Shown here: one piece after another, positions 17,477-26,020 of the stretch
How the letters are laid out: every line of letters begins with the position of its first letter
Numbering within the stretch: position 1 is the first letter of the stretch
Assembly (NCBI RefSeq): GCF_030954495.1
Contig: NZ_JAVHUW010000047.1
Location: forward strand, 1 to 64,000
Length of the DNA: 64,000 bases
Source: Candidatus Desulfosporosinus nitrosoreducens
GTDB lineage: Bacteria; Bacillota; Desulfitobacteriia; Desulfitobacteriales; Desulfitobacteriaceae
Direction: 5' to 3'
Notes under the pieces: generated by a model
Seen by the model: the letters and a program-made list of their open reading frames with translations, nothing else
Database searches by the model: none
What the model was told of the DNA's origin: nothing
Made by a program: the position numbers and the translations under genes

Positions 17477-17827
17477 ATGGATAATCAACATGTTAGTTGG
17501 AATAATGTTGGATTGCGTATGGTTCAAGGTCTGACGACAACGATCGATGTAGTACGCCAACTTGATGTCCAAGAGGCTTCTTTGGTGATGCGTTTGCTTG
17601 GAAAAAGCTGCACACGGATGGTGAAAGAGGGAGTAGGACATCAATTTGGGATCGCTCTTATTGAAACAAGTGCCCAATTGGCAATGAAGGAATCCTTGGT
17701 ATTGGAAGACGTTCTCAAAATTATTACCGGCATCATTGGCCGCCTGTACTTCACGGCGAATTCAGATGAAGAACGTCAACTGGTTGCTCAACTCGAAGAA
17801 GCTGTTAAGAATTACCAAGCGGTTTAG
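17477..17827 (+). CDS. Hypothetical helical protein, 116 residues
   Basis: A 116-residue soluble protein, almost all helix by composition and spacing (VGLRMVQGLTTTIDVV, EASLVMRLLGKSC, LEDVLKIITGIIGRLYF). No membrane segment, signal peptide or known motif is seen, and I do not recognise a family. It has an excellent ribosome site, AAGGAGG, before ATG 17477. It is 75 bases upstream of spoVM, in the same direction. Confidence 0.65.
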   Translation: MDNQHVSWNNVGLRMVQGLTTTIDVVRQLDVQEASLVMRLLGKSCTRMVKEGVGHQFGIALIETSAQLAMKESLVLEDVLKIITGIIGRLYFTANSDEERQLVAQLEEAVKNYQAV

Positions 17828-17902
17828 TCTGACATTCTCAGCATTGTAAGCATACCTTACCAAAGGTGAACTTAAAATCGAATATAAGGAGGAAGAGATT
17901 TA

Positions 17903-17968
17903 ATGAGAATTTACTATGTGCGCTTACCGGAGTTTGTACTTAATGTATTACGAAAAGTTTTTGGCTAA
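17903..17968 (+). CDS. spoVM: Stage V sporulation protein SpoVM, 21 residues
   Basis: A tiny protein, MRIYYVRLPEFVLNVLRKVFG followed by a stop, with a strong AAGGAGG site (17887-17893) nine bases before the ATG. It matches SpoVM: aromatic/basic start (Bacillus has MKFYTIKLPKFLGG), the invariant LPxF at residues 8-11, and an amphipathic helix ending in a small residue. SpoVM sits on the curved forespore membrane and anchors the coat ATPase SpoIVA. Bacillus SpoVM has 26 residues; this one lacks the last few. The CATACC-type element about 45 bases upstream could be a sigma-E -10, as expected for mother-cell expression. Confidence 0.85.
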   Translation: MRIYYVRLPEFVLNVLRKVFG

Positions 17969-18031
17969 AGTGGAATGAAAAGGACATTTCCCTCCTAGAA
18001 TGGTAGTAGAGACAAGCAAGGGAGGGAAACT

Positions 18032-18490
18032 ATGCGTCACAGTCGTTATGCATGGATCTTGGGTTTGGCAATCGTTTGTTTAGTCACCATTGTCACTTTT
18101 CAAACGCCTCAAACCGTGATCACAACCATGTCAGATCCACACTACCAAAAAAGTTCCAGAACAACGATCCAACATTTCTTTTCGCTTTTGGATTTGCGCC
18201 AAACTGATCTTGCCAGGGACCTTTTGGTGCTGCCTGAGGGTTCTTTGGACGATCAAGAATTCAAAACCTGGGAGACTACCTTAAATAAAGACCCGTTATT
18301 ATCCCTGCAAAAAGTAGAGTTCTTGAATTTTGATCCGGCCAATACCCAGGGAATCATTGTCCGAGTTTCATGGTCATCTCCGCTTGAAAATGTGCAGCAG
18401 GTTACGTATTCAATCAGCTTAAAGCCGACCGAGAAGGGGTGGCGCATTCAACAGCTTAAGAAGATCAATTATCCTGCGGCACCTTCCTGA
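18032..18490 (+). CDS. Secreted or membrane-anchored protein of unknown function
   Basis: A 152-residue protein with one N-terminal hydrophobic segment (YAWILGLAIVCLVTIVTF, residues 6-23) that acts as signal or anchor. The rest resembles small NTF2-like or DUF4878-type lipoprotein domains (TTIQHFFSLLDLRQTDLARDLL, then strands ending GWRIQQLKKI), which fits the length, but a family call is not firm. ATG 18032 follows AGGGAGGG. A terminator stands 60 bases after the stop. Confidence 0.6.
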   Translation: MRHSRYAWILGLAIVCLVTIVTFQTPQTVITTMSDPHYQKSSRTTIQHFFSLLDLRQTDLARDLLVLPEGSLDDQEFKTWETTLNKDPLLSLQKVEFLNFDPANTQGIIVRVSWSSPLENVQQVTYSISLKPTEKGWRIQQLKKINYPAAPS

Positions 18491-18550
18491 CCTTTGGGAA
18501 GCAATCAGAAGCAATCAATTAGTTTTACCAAAATAATAGCCTGGCTTGAG

Positions 18551-18589
18551 AACACGGTCTCCTGACTTGAGGTAACCGTGTTTTTGTTT
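18551..18589 (+). terminator. Rho-independent terminator
   Basis: AACACGGT (18551-18558) pairs with ACCGTGTT (18575-18582), followed by TTTGTTT. The remaining gap up to the opp operon (18590-18836) shows no gene; it should hold the opp promoter. Confidence 0.8.
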
Positions 18590-18836
18590 ATTGCTTAATT
18601 CAGGACTTGAGGCAATCCGCTTCAGGATGGGTTTGACCTTTAAAAAATTGTCCGGAGTAGTCATCTAAGGTAAAAGAAAACTTTATTGTAACTTTATTCC
18701 ACTATGGACCCTGAGAATGAACGGCCATTCAAGAATAAATAAAAGTTTTTTGTATACATGCAGGTAATTTAAACTCAAATGTAGAATACTACTGACAATT
18801 CGTGATTCTCTAAATAATTAAGGAGGGCTAAGGAAA

Positions 18837-20459
18837 GTGAGAAAAAACAGAGGTATTGCGGCGGTGATCGCTATAACCCTTATGCTAGGGTTAGTCCTTA
18901 CGGGCTGCGGTTCTGCCGGCAACAGCAGCGGCGGAGGAACTTCGGCCGCTAAGGAAATGAAAATGAGTTTTGCTCCAGGCGGCGAACCGAAAACTCTCGA
19001 TCCGCAAATGTCAAACGGTGTTCCCGAGGCTATCATGGAAATGGCTTTGTTTGAAGGCATTATGCGCTTAGACAAAGACAATGTACCCCAGTTGGCTGTT
19101 GCCGACAGTGTTGAGGTTTCCCCCGACGGTCTGAAGTACACAGTCAAGCTGAAAGACTCCAAATTCAGCAATGGAGACCCCTTGACGGCCTCCGACTTTA
19201 AAGCCTCATGGCTGCATGCTCTTGATCCGGCCGCTGCCGCTGAGTATGCTTATCAACTATTCTATATTAAGAATGCCGAAGCCTATAACTCCAAGAAGGC
19301 TAAAGCTGAAGACGTAGGTATTAATGTTGTAGATCCCAAGACACTGGAAATAACTTTGGAAGCTCCGTGTCCCTACTTTAAATCTCTGTTGGCTTTCCCA
19401 ACCTATTTCCCTGTGGATCAAAAGAATGTTAAAGCCAATGGCAACTGGAATACAGAAGCAGCAACCTTTGTCAGTAACGGCCCCTTCATGATGAAGTCCT
19501 GGAGCCACAATGACAAAATGGTTCTGGTGAAAAACCCTAACTATTATGATGTTGCCAACGTAAAATTAAGTGAATTGGATTTTAACCTTGTTGAAGACGG
19601 CAAAGCAGCGACAACAGCATTTGAAGCCGGACAATTGGACGGACACGACAACCTCGTCCCTGAAGATATCGTGCGCTTCAAAAAAGACGGCACTTTAAAA
19701 CAAGCTCCCCAGCTGGGTACTTATTTCTATCGCTTTAACACCACCAGAAAACCTCTCAATGATCCGCGTGTGCGCCAAGCTCTGACTATAGCACTCAATC
19801 GTCAGGATCTGATCGACAATGTCTTCAAAGGCGGTCAGACTCCGGCCTTCGCTTATGTGCCCGGAGCGATTCCCGACGCTACTCCAGGCAAGGATTTTCG
19901 TTCGGTCGGAGGAGATTTCTTCAAAGAGGATGTTGCTAAAGCTAAGCAGCTTTTAGCTGAAGCAGGTTATCCGGACGGTAAGAATTTCCCGACTTTGACA
20001 ATTCTCTACAATACCAACGGTACTCACCAACTGCCTGCCCAAGCGATTCAGGATTACTGGCAAAAGAATCTGGGCATCACAGTTAAACTGCAAGGTCAGG
20101 AATGGGCGGTTTACCAACAAAGCATGCAAGGTCTGCAATATGACATTGTAAGAGCCGGCTGGCTTGGTGACTATATTGACCCGATGACCTTCTTGGATAT
20201 GTTTGTGACAAATGGCGGCAACAACCAAACCGGTTGGTCCAACGCCGCTTACGATAAAGATATCGACACCGCTAAGAATAGTGCCGATCAAACGGTACGC
20301 ATGCAGGCGATGCATGACGCTGAGAAAATTCTTATGACGGAAATGCCGATTATGCCGATTTACTTCTACGTGAACAACTACGTGCTTAAAGACAACATTA
20401 AGGGCGTGCTTGTTCTTCCGCAAGGTTTCTTCGACTTTAAGAATGCCACGGTACAATAA
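18837..20459 (+). CDS. oppA: Oligopeptide ABC transporter substrate-binding lipoprotein
   Basis: The 540-residue extracellular receptor of a peptide importer. Residues 1-23 are a lipoprotein signal with lipobox LTGC. The mature protein follows the SBP_bac_5 pattern: FAPGGEPKTLDPQMSNG, ALFEGIMRLD, VSPDGLKYTVKLKDSKFSNGDPLTASDFKASW, the region RQALTIALNRQDLI and WLGDYIDPMTFLDMF near the C-terminus, close to OppA of Gram-positive bacteria. The start is GTG 18837 after AGGAGG. It begins a five-gene cluster with two permeases and two ATPases; the 115-base gap to oppB, holding no clear terminator, is common for a highly expressed binding protein. Confidence 0.92.
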   Translation: MRKNRGIAAVIAITLMLGLVLTGCGSAGNSSGGGTSAAKEMKMSFAPGGEPKTLDPQMSNGVPEAIMEMALFEGIMRLDKDNVPQLAVADSVEVSPDGLKYTVKLKDSKFSNGDPLTASDFKASWLHALDPAAAAEYAYQLFYIKNAEAYNSKKAKAEDVGINVVDPKTLEITLEAPCPYFKSLLAFPTYFPVDQKNVKANGNWNTEAATFVSNGPFMMKSWSHNDKMVLVKNPNYYDVANVKLSELDFNLVEDGKAATTAFEAGQLDGHDNLVPEDIVRFKKDGTLKQAPQLGTYFYRFNTTRKPLNDPRVRQALTIALNRQDLIDNVFKGGQTPAFAYVPGAIPDATPGKDFRSVGGDFFKEDVAKAKQLLAEAGYPDGKNFPTLTILYNTNGTHQLPAQAIQDYWQKNLGITVKLQGQEWAVYQQSMQGLQYDIVRAGWLGDYIDPMTFLDMFVTNGGNNQTGWSNAAYDKDIDTAKNSADQTVRMQAMHDAEKILMTEMPIMPIYFYVNNYVLKDNIKGVLVLPQGFFDFKNATVQ

Positions 20460-20574
20460 CAAATTATAAAATTCAAACAAGAAAGTTAAGGGGCAAGTTT
20501 CCAAAACTTGTCTCTTAACTATGCCTTCTTGTTGTGCTAAAATTTGTCTATTAGGTCGATTAAGGGGGAAAGTT

Positions 20575-21507
20575 ATGGTACGGTATTTGGTAGGGCGAAT
20601 TATTGCGGCGATTTTTGTAGTTTGGCTGGTTATTACCCTGACGTTTTTTTTGATGCATTCGATTCCCGGCGGCCCGTTTTCTACAGATAAGGTTTTGCCA
20701 CCACAGGTCATGGCTAATATTAATGCCCGCTATCACTTAAACGATCCGCTGATGAAGCAATACACAGATTATATGAAAAACATTGCTCATTTTGACTTTG
20801 GCCCAACCTTCAGGTATCAAGGTCGGACCGTCAACGATTTGTTTAAAGAAGGTTTGCCGAGAACCGCGACCCTGGGTTTGCTGGCAACTGTCTTAGCTTT
20901 AGTTTGCGGAACCGGTATGGGCATTGCCGCTGCTTTGCGGCAGAATAAAGCAACGGACTATGTCGCCACATTTTTGGCGACGATCGGAGTTTCGGTCCCA
21001 AGCTTTGTGATTGCAACGTTTTTGCAGTATTACGTAGGCTTCAAACTTCACCTTTTCCCCCCCATTGGCTGGGGTGAACTAAAAAATGTTTTCCTGCCGG
21101 CTATTGCTTTAAGCGCTTATCCCGTAGCTCAGATCACGCGCTTGACCCGGACAAGCATGCTGGACGTTTTGAACCAGGATTACATCAGGACCGCCAGGTC
21201 CAAGGGGTTGCCCGGCTATGTGGTTGTGACCCGTCACGCGATGAGAAACGCCTTGATTCCCTTACTGACATTCTTCGGACCGTTCTTTGCGTATATCCTA
21301 ACGGGTAATTTTGTGGTGGAATATGTTTTCAACATTCCCGGTATTGGTCAGTTCTTTGTTTCCAGCATTACGGCCCGCGATTATCCAGTGATTATGGGAA
21401 CAACTATTCTGTTTGCTTCCATGCTGGTTATCTTTAACTTGCTGGTGGACATTGCCTATACAGTCGTTGACCCCCGCATAAAACTTACCGGACAGAAGGG
21501 GGCCTGA
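20575..21507 (+). CDS. oppB: Oligopeptide ABC transporter permease OppB
   Basis: A 310-residue inner-membrane permease with six helices, forming with OppC the channel of the peptide importer. Family landmarks are TLTFFLMHSIPGGPF at the first helix/loop, TATLGLLATVLALVCGTGMG, and the EAA-type coupling loop RTARSKGLPGYVVVTRHAMRNALIPL. ATG 20575 follows AGGGGGAAAG and is preferred over an in-frame ATG 54 bases upstream that has no ribosome site. The stop lies two bases before oppC. Confidence 0.94.
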   Translation: MVRYLVGRIIAAIFVVWLVITLTFFLMHSIPGGPFSTDKVLPPQVMANINARYHLNDPLMKQYTDYMKNIAHFDFGPTFRYQGRTVNDLFKEGLPRTATLGLLATVLALVCGTGMGIAAALRQNKATDYVATFLATIGVSVPSFVIATFLQYYVGFKLHLFPPIGWGELKNVFLPAIALSAYPVAQITRLTRTSMLDVLNQDYIRTARSKGLPGYVVVTRHAMRNALIPLLTFFGPFFAYILTGNFVVEYVFNIPGIGQFFVSSITARDYPVIMGTTILFASMLVIFNLLVDIAYTVVDPRIKLTGQKGA

Positions 21508-21509
21508 GC

Positions 21510-22421
21510 ATGAGTTTAGAAGCAGATTCCTTTTCACCCATACAGCAAACCATCAAAGCTGAAGTAATTAATCGTCCAAGTACGACTTTGTGGCAGGATG
21601 CTCGCCGTCGGTTCCGTATGAATCCCTTGGCCATGGGCGGACTGTTTGTGCTCATCCTGATCATCTTGTACGCTCTTGTCGGTCCGTTTTTAACCCAATT
21701 TAACTATTACTCTAATGATTTACATTCGACACTCATCCCGCCGAGTTGGCTTCATCCCTTTGGTACGGATGAATTAGGCCGGGATATTTTAACGAGAACG
21801 ATGTATGGTACCCGGATCTCACTTGTTATCGGTTTTGGCTCAGTGTTGATCAATTTAACCATCGGGATTTTCTATGGCGGAATTTCGGGCTATTTTGGCG
21901 GCCGCATTGATAATTTTATGCAGAGGTTAATTGACATAATCTTCAGTATCCCGGACCTGCTGTATGTCATTTTGCTCATGGTTACTTTTGGTTCAGGCCT
22001 GAAAAATATTTTTATCGTGCTTGGGTTAGTAAACTGGGTACCTATGGCCCGGATCGTGAGAGGACAAATCCTGTCTTTGAGAGAGCAGGAATTTGTTCTG
22101 GCCGCCCGGACTTTAGGAGCTAGTACACGCAGGATTTTAATGAAACACTTGCTGCCCAACAGCGTTGGCCAGATCATTGTTGTGGCTGCTTTACAGGTGC
22201 CGGCGGCAATTTTCATGGAAGCCTTTCTGAGCTTTATTGGTTTAGGGATTCAGCCGCCGCTCGTCAGTCTTGGTTATATGGCTGCCGAAGGCCGTGTGGA
22301 TATTCCCGCTTATCCCTTTGCTTTGTTTTTCCCAGCCGTGTTGATTGCTATTTTGATGCTGGCTTTCAACTTTGTCGGCGATGGTTTGCGGGATGCGTTT
22401 GACCCCAAAATGCGTAAGTAA
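21510..22421 (+). CDS. oppC: Oligopeptide ABC transporter permease OppC
   Basis: A 303-residue permease. The N-terminus carries the OppC-type WQDARRRFRMNPLAMGGLF before helix 1; FGTDELGRDILTRTMYGTRISL is a hallmark of DppC/OppC proteins, and the EAA loop reads VLAARTLGASTRRILMKHLLPN. It ends VGDGLRDAFDPKMRK, also typical. It overlaps the operon logic closely: two bases after oppB, 12 bases before oppD, with GAAGGGG as ribosome site. Confidence 0.94.
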   Translation: MSLEADSFSPIQQTIKAEVINRPSTTLWQDARRRFRMNPLAMGGLFVLILIILYALVGPFLTQFNYYSNDLHSTLIPPSWLHPFGTDELGRDILTRTMYGTRISLVIGFGSVLINLTIGIFYGGISGYFGGRIDNFMQRLIDIIFSIPDLLYVILLMVTFGSGLKNIFIVLGLVNWVPMARIVRGQILSLREQEFVLAARTLGASTRRILMKHLLPNSVGQIIVVAALQVPAAIFMEAFLSFIGLGIQPPLVSLGYMAAEGRVDIPAYPFALFFPAVLIAILMLAFNFVGDGLRDAFDPKMRK

Positions 22422-22433
22422 GGAGGAATTACT

Positions 22434-23456
22434 GTGGCAACTTTACTAGAAGTAGATAACCTCAGCACCTCTTTCTTCACGTATGCCGGAGAAGTCCAGT
22501 CTGTCTCCGGAGTGAGTTTTCACGTAGATGAAGGGGAAGCTATAGGTATTGTCGGTGAATCAGGCTGTGGCAAATCCGTAACAGTTCAGTCCATTATGCG
22601 GCTGATTCCCAACCCGCCGGGTAAAATCAAAAACGGACAAATTCGTTTTATGGGGCGGGATTTGGTAAAACTTACGGAAAAAGAGATGCAGAAAGTTCGC
22701 GGCAAAGATATCAGTATGATTTTTCAGGACCCTATGACGAGTCTTAATCCCGTCCTTACGGTTGGACGTCAAATGACGGAAGTTCTGCAGCGGCATGAAA
22801 GAATCGGCAAACACGAAGCCTTAGCCCGCTCGGAGAAGTATCTGGAGATGGTGGGAATTCCTAATGCCGGGCGCCGTCTTCATCAATATCCCCACGAGTT
22901 TTCCGGGGGGATGAGGCAGAGAGTCATGATTGCCATGTCCTTGCTTTGCAGTCCCAAGCTGCTAATCGCCGATGAGCCGACAACGGCACTTGATGTGACA
23001 ATTCAGGCTCAAATACTGGAACTGATGAGAGATTTGAAAGAGAAAATCAATACCTCCATCATTTTGATTACTCATGATCTGGGGGTCGTTGCCGGGCTTT
23101 GCTCACGAATTGTCGTCATGTACGGCGGCAAGGTGGTTGAAAGCGGACTTGTCTCGGAACTATTTCATGATCCACAACACCCGTATACCTGGGGATTGCT
23201 GAACAGTGTTCCGCGTCTGGATGCCAAGAGCAGGGGCAAATTAATCCCCATTAAAGGCTCTCCTCCGGATCTGCTGAATCCTCCGCGAGGCTGTGGCTTT
23301 GCGGCCAGGTGTCCCCATGCCATGAATATCTGCCTTGAACAGCCGCCGGCTTATACGGAAAAATCTCCAAGCCACAAAGTTGCCTGCTGGCTGCAAGATT
23401 CGCGAGCTCCGAAGGTGAACCGTATTTCGGGTGCGCAGCAGGAGGTAGTGGTATGA
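22434..23456 (+). CDS. oppD: Oligopeptide ABC transporter ATPase OppD
   Basis: A 340-residue ATP-binding subunit. Walker A GESGCGKSVTVQSIM (about 41-55), Q-loop in MIFQDPMTSLNPV, ABC signature FSGGMRQRV, Walker B LLIADEPTTALDVT and H-loop THDLGVVAGLC are intact. The C-terminal oligopeptide-transporter domain has conserved Cys (GCGFAARCPHAMNIC...VACW) that in related Opp/Dpp ATPases can hold an iron-sulfur cluster. GTG 22434 follows AAGGAGG. The stop overlaps oppF as ATGA. Confidence 0.94.
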   Translation: MATLLEVDNLSTSFFTYAGEVQSVSGVSFHVDEGEAIGIVGESGCGKSVTVQSIMRLIPNPPGKIKNGQIRFMGRDLVKLTEKEMQKVRGKDISMIFQDPMTSLNPVLTVGRQMTEVLQRHERIGKHEALARSEKYLEMVGIPNAGRRLHQYPHEFSGGMRQRVMIAMSLLCSPKLLIADEPTTALDVTIQAQILELMRDLKEKINTSIILITHDLGVVAGLCSRIVVMYGGKVVESGLVSELFHDPQHPYTWGLLNSVPRLDAKSRGKLIPIKGSPPDLLNPPRGCGFAARCPHAMNICLEQPPAYTEKSPSHKVACWLQDSRAPKVNRISGAQQEVVV

Positions 23457-24436
23457 AGGATGAAGTAATTCTTGAAGTTTCCGAGCTGGTCAAACATTTT
23501 CCGATTGAACAAGGCCTTTTTGCGCGCAGCACAACTAAGGTTCATGCAGTCAACGGAATTTCCTTTAAGCTAAAACGCGGCGAAACCTTAGGTTTGGTCG
23601 GTGAGAGCGGCTGTGGCAAATCAACGGCAGGCAGAACGATTATGCGCCTTTATGAACCCACTTCGGGTAAAGCTATTCTGAACGGAAAAAATCTCTTTGA
23701 GTTGGATACCAAGGAAATGCTGGCGATGCGCCGGCGGATTCAGATGATCTTTCAGGACCCCTATGCTTCTTTAAATCCTCGTATGACGGTTGGTGATATC
23801 ATTGGCGAACCTTTGGATATTCACCGGCTCGCTCAAGGTCAAAAACGTACGGATCGAATTTATCAGTTGTTAGAGACAGTAGGGCTTAATTCCGAACACG
23901 CCAATCGCTTTCCCCATGAATTTTCCGGGGGCCAAAGACAAAGAATTGGCATTGCGCGGGCTCTTGCTGTTGATCCCGAGGTCATAATTTGTGATGAGCC
24001 GATTTCCGCTTTGGATGTTTCCATCCAGGCTCAGATTGTCAATATGCTGGAAGATTTGCAGGATCGCTTGGGCTTAACCTACCTCTTTATTGCCCATGAT
24101 CTTTCCATGGTCAAGCATATTTCCCACCGCATTGCCGTTATGTATCTGGGGAAAATTGTGGAGCTTACTGAAAGTTTCAACCTCTACGAGTCTCCTTTGC
24201 ACCCCTATACTCAGGCTTTGTTGAGTGCGATTCCAATTCCGGACCCCGAGGTGGAACGCACCAGACAGCGAATTGTTTTGCAGGGCGGAGTTCCCAGTCC
24301 GATTGATCCGCCGAGCGGCTGCTATTTCCGCACGCGCTGTCCTAAAGCTATGGACATTTGTGCTTCTCAAGCGCCGGAAATGAGAGACATGGGCAACGAG
24401 CACTTTGTAGCCTGTCATCTTTACAGTGGTAAATAA
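23453..24436 (+). CDS. oppF: Oligopeptide ABC transporter ATPase OppF
   Basis: The second 327-residue ATPase. Walker A GESGCGKSTAGRTIM, Q-loop MIFQDPYASLNPR, signature FSGGQRQRIGIA, Walker B VIICDEPISALDVS and H-loop AHDLSMVKHI are complete; the tail has GCYFRTRCPKAMDIC...VACHL as in OppD. ATG 23453 follows AGGAGG inside the oppD end. It closes the oppABCDF operon and is followed by a strong terminator. The cluster probably imports short peptides for nutrition or signalling; specificity cannot be read from sequence. Confidence 0.94.
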   Translation: MKDEVILEVSELVKHFPIEQGLFARSTTKVHAVNGISFKLKRGETLGLVGESGCGKSTAGRTIMRLYEPTSGKAILNGKNLFELDTKEMLAMRRRIQMIFQDPYASLNPRMTVGDIIGEPLDIHRLAQGQKRTDRIYQLLETVGLNSEHANRFPHEFSGGQRQRIGIARALAVDPEVIICDEPISALDVSIQAQIVNMLEDLQDRLGLTYLFIAHDLSMVKHISHRIAVMYLGKIVELTESFNLYESPLHPYTQALLSAIPIPDPEVERTRQRIVLQGGVPSPIDPPSGCYFRTRCPKAMDICASQAPEMRDMGNEHFVACHLYSGK

Positions 24437-24502
24437 TTTCAAACTAAATTTAATTGCCGCCTTGATGTTTTTGGTGTGCTAAGGTTAAAGCTGCCAGAAC
24501 GA

Positions 24503-24548
24503 TAAAATTCTACCGGACAACCATTGTCCGGTAGAATTTTATTTTTAG
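24503..24548 (+). terminator. Terminator of the opp operon
   Basis: TAAAATTCTACCGGACA (24503-24519) pairs perfectly with TGTCCGGTAGAATTTTA (24525-24541), followed by TTTTT. Confidence 0.92.
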
Positions 24549-24630
24549 TGGCTGAATAGTTTCCAGGGTATTCGCTCAAACTGAGGATTGATTGATCTCG
24601 CTGAAAGGTGCTGAAAGGCACAGAAAAAAT

Positions 24631-24646
24631 GTGTGTTAAGTCACAC
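24631..24646. promoter_or_regulatory. Palindrome GTGTG-N6-CACAC, candidate CRP/FNR-family operator
   Basis: An inverted repeat with arms GTGTG and CACAC around a six-base centre lies 54 bases before the zinc-ribbon gene. Its geometry resembles sites of CRP/FNR-family regulators, several of which control sulfur and nitrogen redox genes in anaerobes. The regulator is not in the window and the match is short. Confidence 0.35.
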
Positions 24647-24699
24647 CGCTCTCAGTGTCAGCGTGTTAGACTGGGACCATAAAGAAGGAGGCAATAGAC

Positions 24700-24846
24700 A
24701 TGGAAAACGTTAAAAAGACAGCTCCGGAACTTGAATGCGATCACTGTGGAACAACCAGTGAACTAACGCCTATTTTGACATATGTCCACCAAGGTGAAGA
24801 AAAGCATGTTTGTACGCATTGCTTGCCGATGCTTATACATGGTTAG
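24700..24846 (+). CDS. Small zinc-ribbon protein, 48 residues
   Basis: A 48-residue protein with two CxxC pairs (ECDHCGTT and VCTHCL, roughly residues 13-16 and 38-41), the pattern of a single zinc ribbon. It has a clear AAGGAGG site (24685-24691) nine bases before ATG 24700. It ends nine bases before the sirohaem-protein gene, so the two are almost certainly cotranscribed. A rubredoxin-like or regulatory zinc role is possible; the pairs are not preceded by the usual rubredoxin residues, so zinc is likelier than iron. No known family name comes to mind. Confidence 0.72.
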   Translation: MENVKKTAPELECDHCGTTSELTPILTYVHQGEEKHVCTHCLPMLIHG

Positions 24847-24855
24847 GAGAAGAGT

Positions 24856-25734
24856 ATGCGCTTTACGCTCGATATGAAATTAAAAGATATAATGACCGCG
24901 AACCCGAAGACCGCGGAAGCGATGCAGGAATTAGGACTGCATTGTCTGGGGTGTGCCTTTTCTGTCAACGAGACATTAGCCAATGCGGCACAAATGCATC
25001 ATTTAGACCCCAATCTGTTGTTAGAAAGAGTTAATGCCGTGGAGCAGGGCGAGATTTCCCCCGAGGCGGCGGCTAAAGCTCAGCCCCCCGGTTCGATTCT
25101 CCAAATGGATAAAAAGACATATTCCATAGCTCCTCATATTCCGGCAGGAGTTGTTACGCCGGAAATACTGCGCAAGATTGCGGATGTGGCCGAAAAATAT
25201 CATGCTCAAGCCTTAAAAGTAACCTCAGCACAGCGCATAGCCATTGTTGGTTTACAGCCGGAGGATATTCCTAAAATATGGGAAGACTTAGGAATGGACC
25301 CTGGTCATGCTGTTGGCTTGTGTGTGCGGAGCGTGAAAGTCTGCCCGGGCGATACATTCTGTAAACGCGGGCTGCAGGAGACTCTAGCCTTAGGGATGGA
25401 AATTGACAAACGCTACCATGGTTTGGAGTTACCTTCAAAATTTAAAATCGGAGTTGCCGGCTGTCCGAATAAGTGTACAGACGCTGCTTCAGTGGATCTT
25501 GGTCTGATGGGAACAAGTAAGGGTTATCATCTTTATGTCGGAGGAAATGGTGGCGTTAAGCCGAGACAGGGCAATATCCTTCTGGAAAATCTGCAAAAAG
25601 AACAGATTATGCCGGCCATTGATGCTGTGATCACTTACTATAAAGAAAATGCCAGGCCCCAAGAGAGAATAGGCCGACTCATCGACCGCCTTGGTCTGGA
25701 CGGTCTCCGTGAATACGCGGAAAAACAAGTTTAA
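24856..25734 (+). CDS. DUF1858 + sirohaem/[4Fe-4S] sulfite-reductase-like protein
   Basis: A 292-residue fusion. Residues 1-65 are a DUF1858-type redox disulfide domain with the signature LGLHCLGCAFS. Residues 95-140 are a nitrite/sulfite reductase ferredoxin-like half domain (PAGVVTPEILRKIADVAEKY), followed by the cluster-binding pattern C-x5-C (VCPGDTFC) and C-x3-C (GCPNKC) that holds the coupled sirohaem-[4Fe-4S] centre. Such short, single-half proteins exist in methanogens and Clostridia with unclear substrate (sulfite or nitrite suspected). ATG 24856 follows AGGAGAAG. It forms a two-gene unit with the zinc-ribbon protein and ends at a very strong terminator. Confidence 0.82.
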   Translation: MRFTLDMKLKDIMTANPKTAEAMQELGLHCLGCAFSVNETLANAAQMHHLDPNLLLERVNAVEQGEISPEAAAKAQPPGSILQMDKKTYSIAPHIPAGVVTPEILRKIADVAEKYHAQALKVTSAQRIAIVGLQPEDIPKIWEDLGMDPGHAVGLCVRSVKVCPGDTFCKRGLQETLALGMEIDKRYHGLELPSKFKIGVAGCPNKCTDAASVDLGLMGTSKGYHLYVGGNGGVKPRQGNILLENLQKEQIMPAIDAVITYYKENARPQERIGRLIDRLGLDGLREYAEKQV

Positions 25735-25767
25735 TCAGTAAATCAATAACAATAAAGCAATAACAAT

Positions 25768-25823
25768 AAAACAATCAATGAGCGTCCTCAAATGCCGGAG
25801 GACGCTCATTGATTGTTTTGGTT
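25768..25823. terminator. Very long perfect bidirectional terminator hairpin
   Basis: AAAACAATCAATGAGCGTCC (25768-25787, plus TC) pairs with its exact complement at 25798-25819, a 22-bp perfect stem with an eight-base loop. A and T runs flank it on both strands, so it ends both the sirohaem-protein and the ferredoxin transcripts. Confidence 0.92.
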
Positions 25824-25831
25824 GTTTTAGG

Positions 25832-26020
25832 CTATTTTACCGATATAGCATCGACCGGGCAGCCTTCTTCTGCTTCTTTTGCCGCATCTTCCACGTTACT
25901 GGGGACCGGGTTTGTATAAGCCGTTGCCAAACCGTCATCTTCCATCTTAAAAACTTCCGGGCAGAATTCCGGACAGGCTCCACAGCCAATGCAAGTATCT
26001 TTGTCGACTTCAGCAAACAT
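25832..26020 (-). CDS. Small [4Fe-4S] ferredoxin
   Basis: A 62-residue electron carrier. The N-terminal motif CIGCGACPEFCPEVF supplies C-x2-C-x2-C and a further Cys, and the distal GCPVDAI supplies the last ligand, giving one [4Fe-4S] cluster of the Desulfovibrio/Moorella monocluster type; the extra Cys in FCP may form a disulfide or be vestigial. ATG 26020 is preceded by GGAGGG. It is convergent with the sirohaem protein and divergent from spo0A; it could supply electrons to low-potential reductases, but partnership is not shown. Confidence 0.9.
   Translation of the reverse strand: MFAEVDKDTCIGCGACPEFCPEVFKMEDDGLATAYTNPVPSNVEDAAKEAEEGCPVDAISVK

Noticed and set aside
24631..24646. Considered as a riboswitch or T-box
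   Set aside because: It is only a short dyad; no known aptamer features are present around it.
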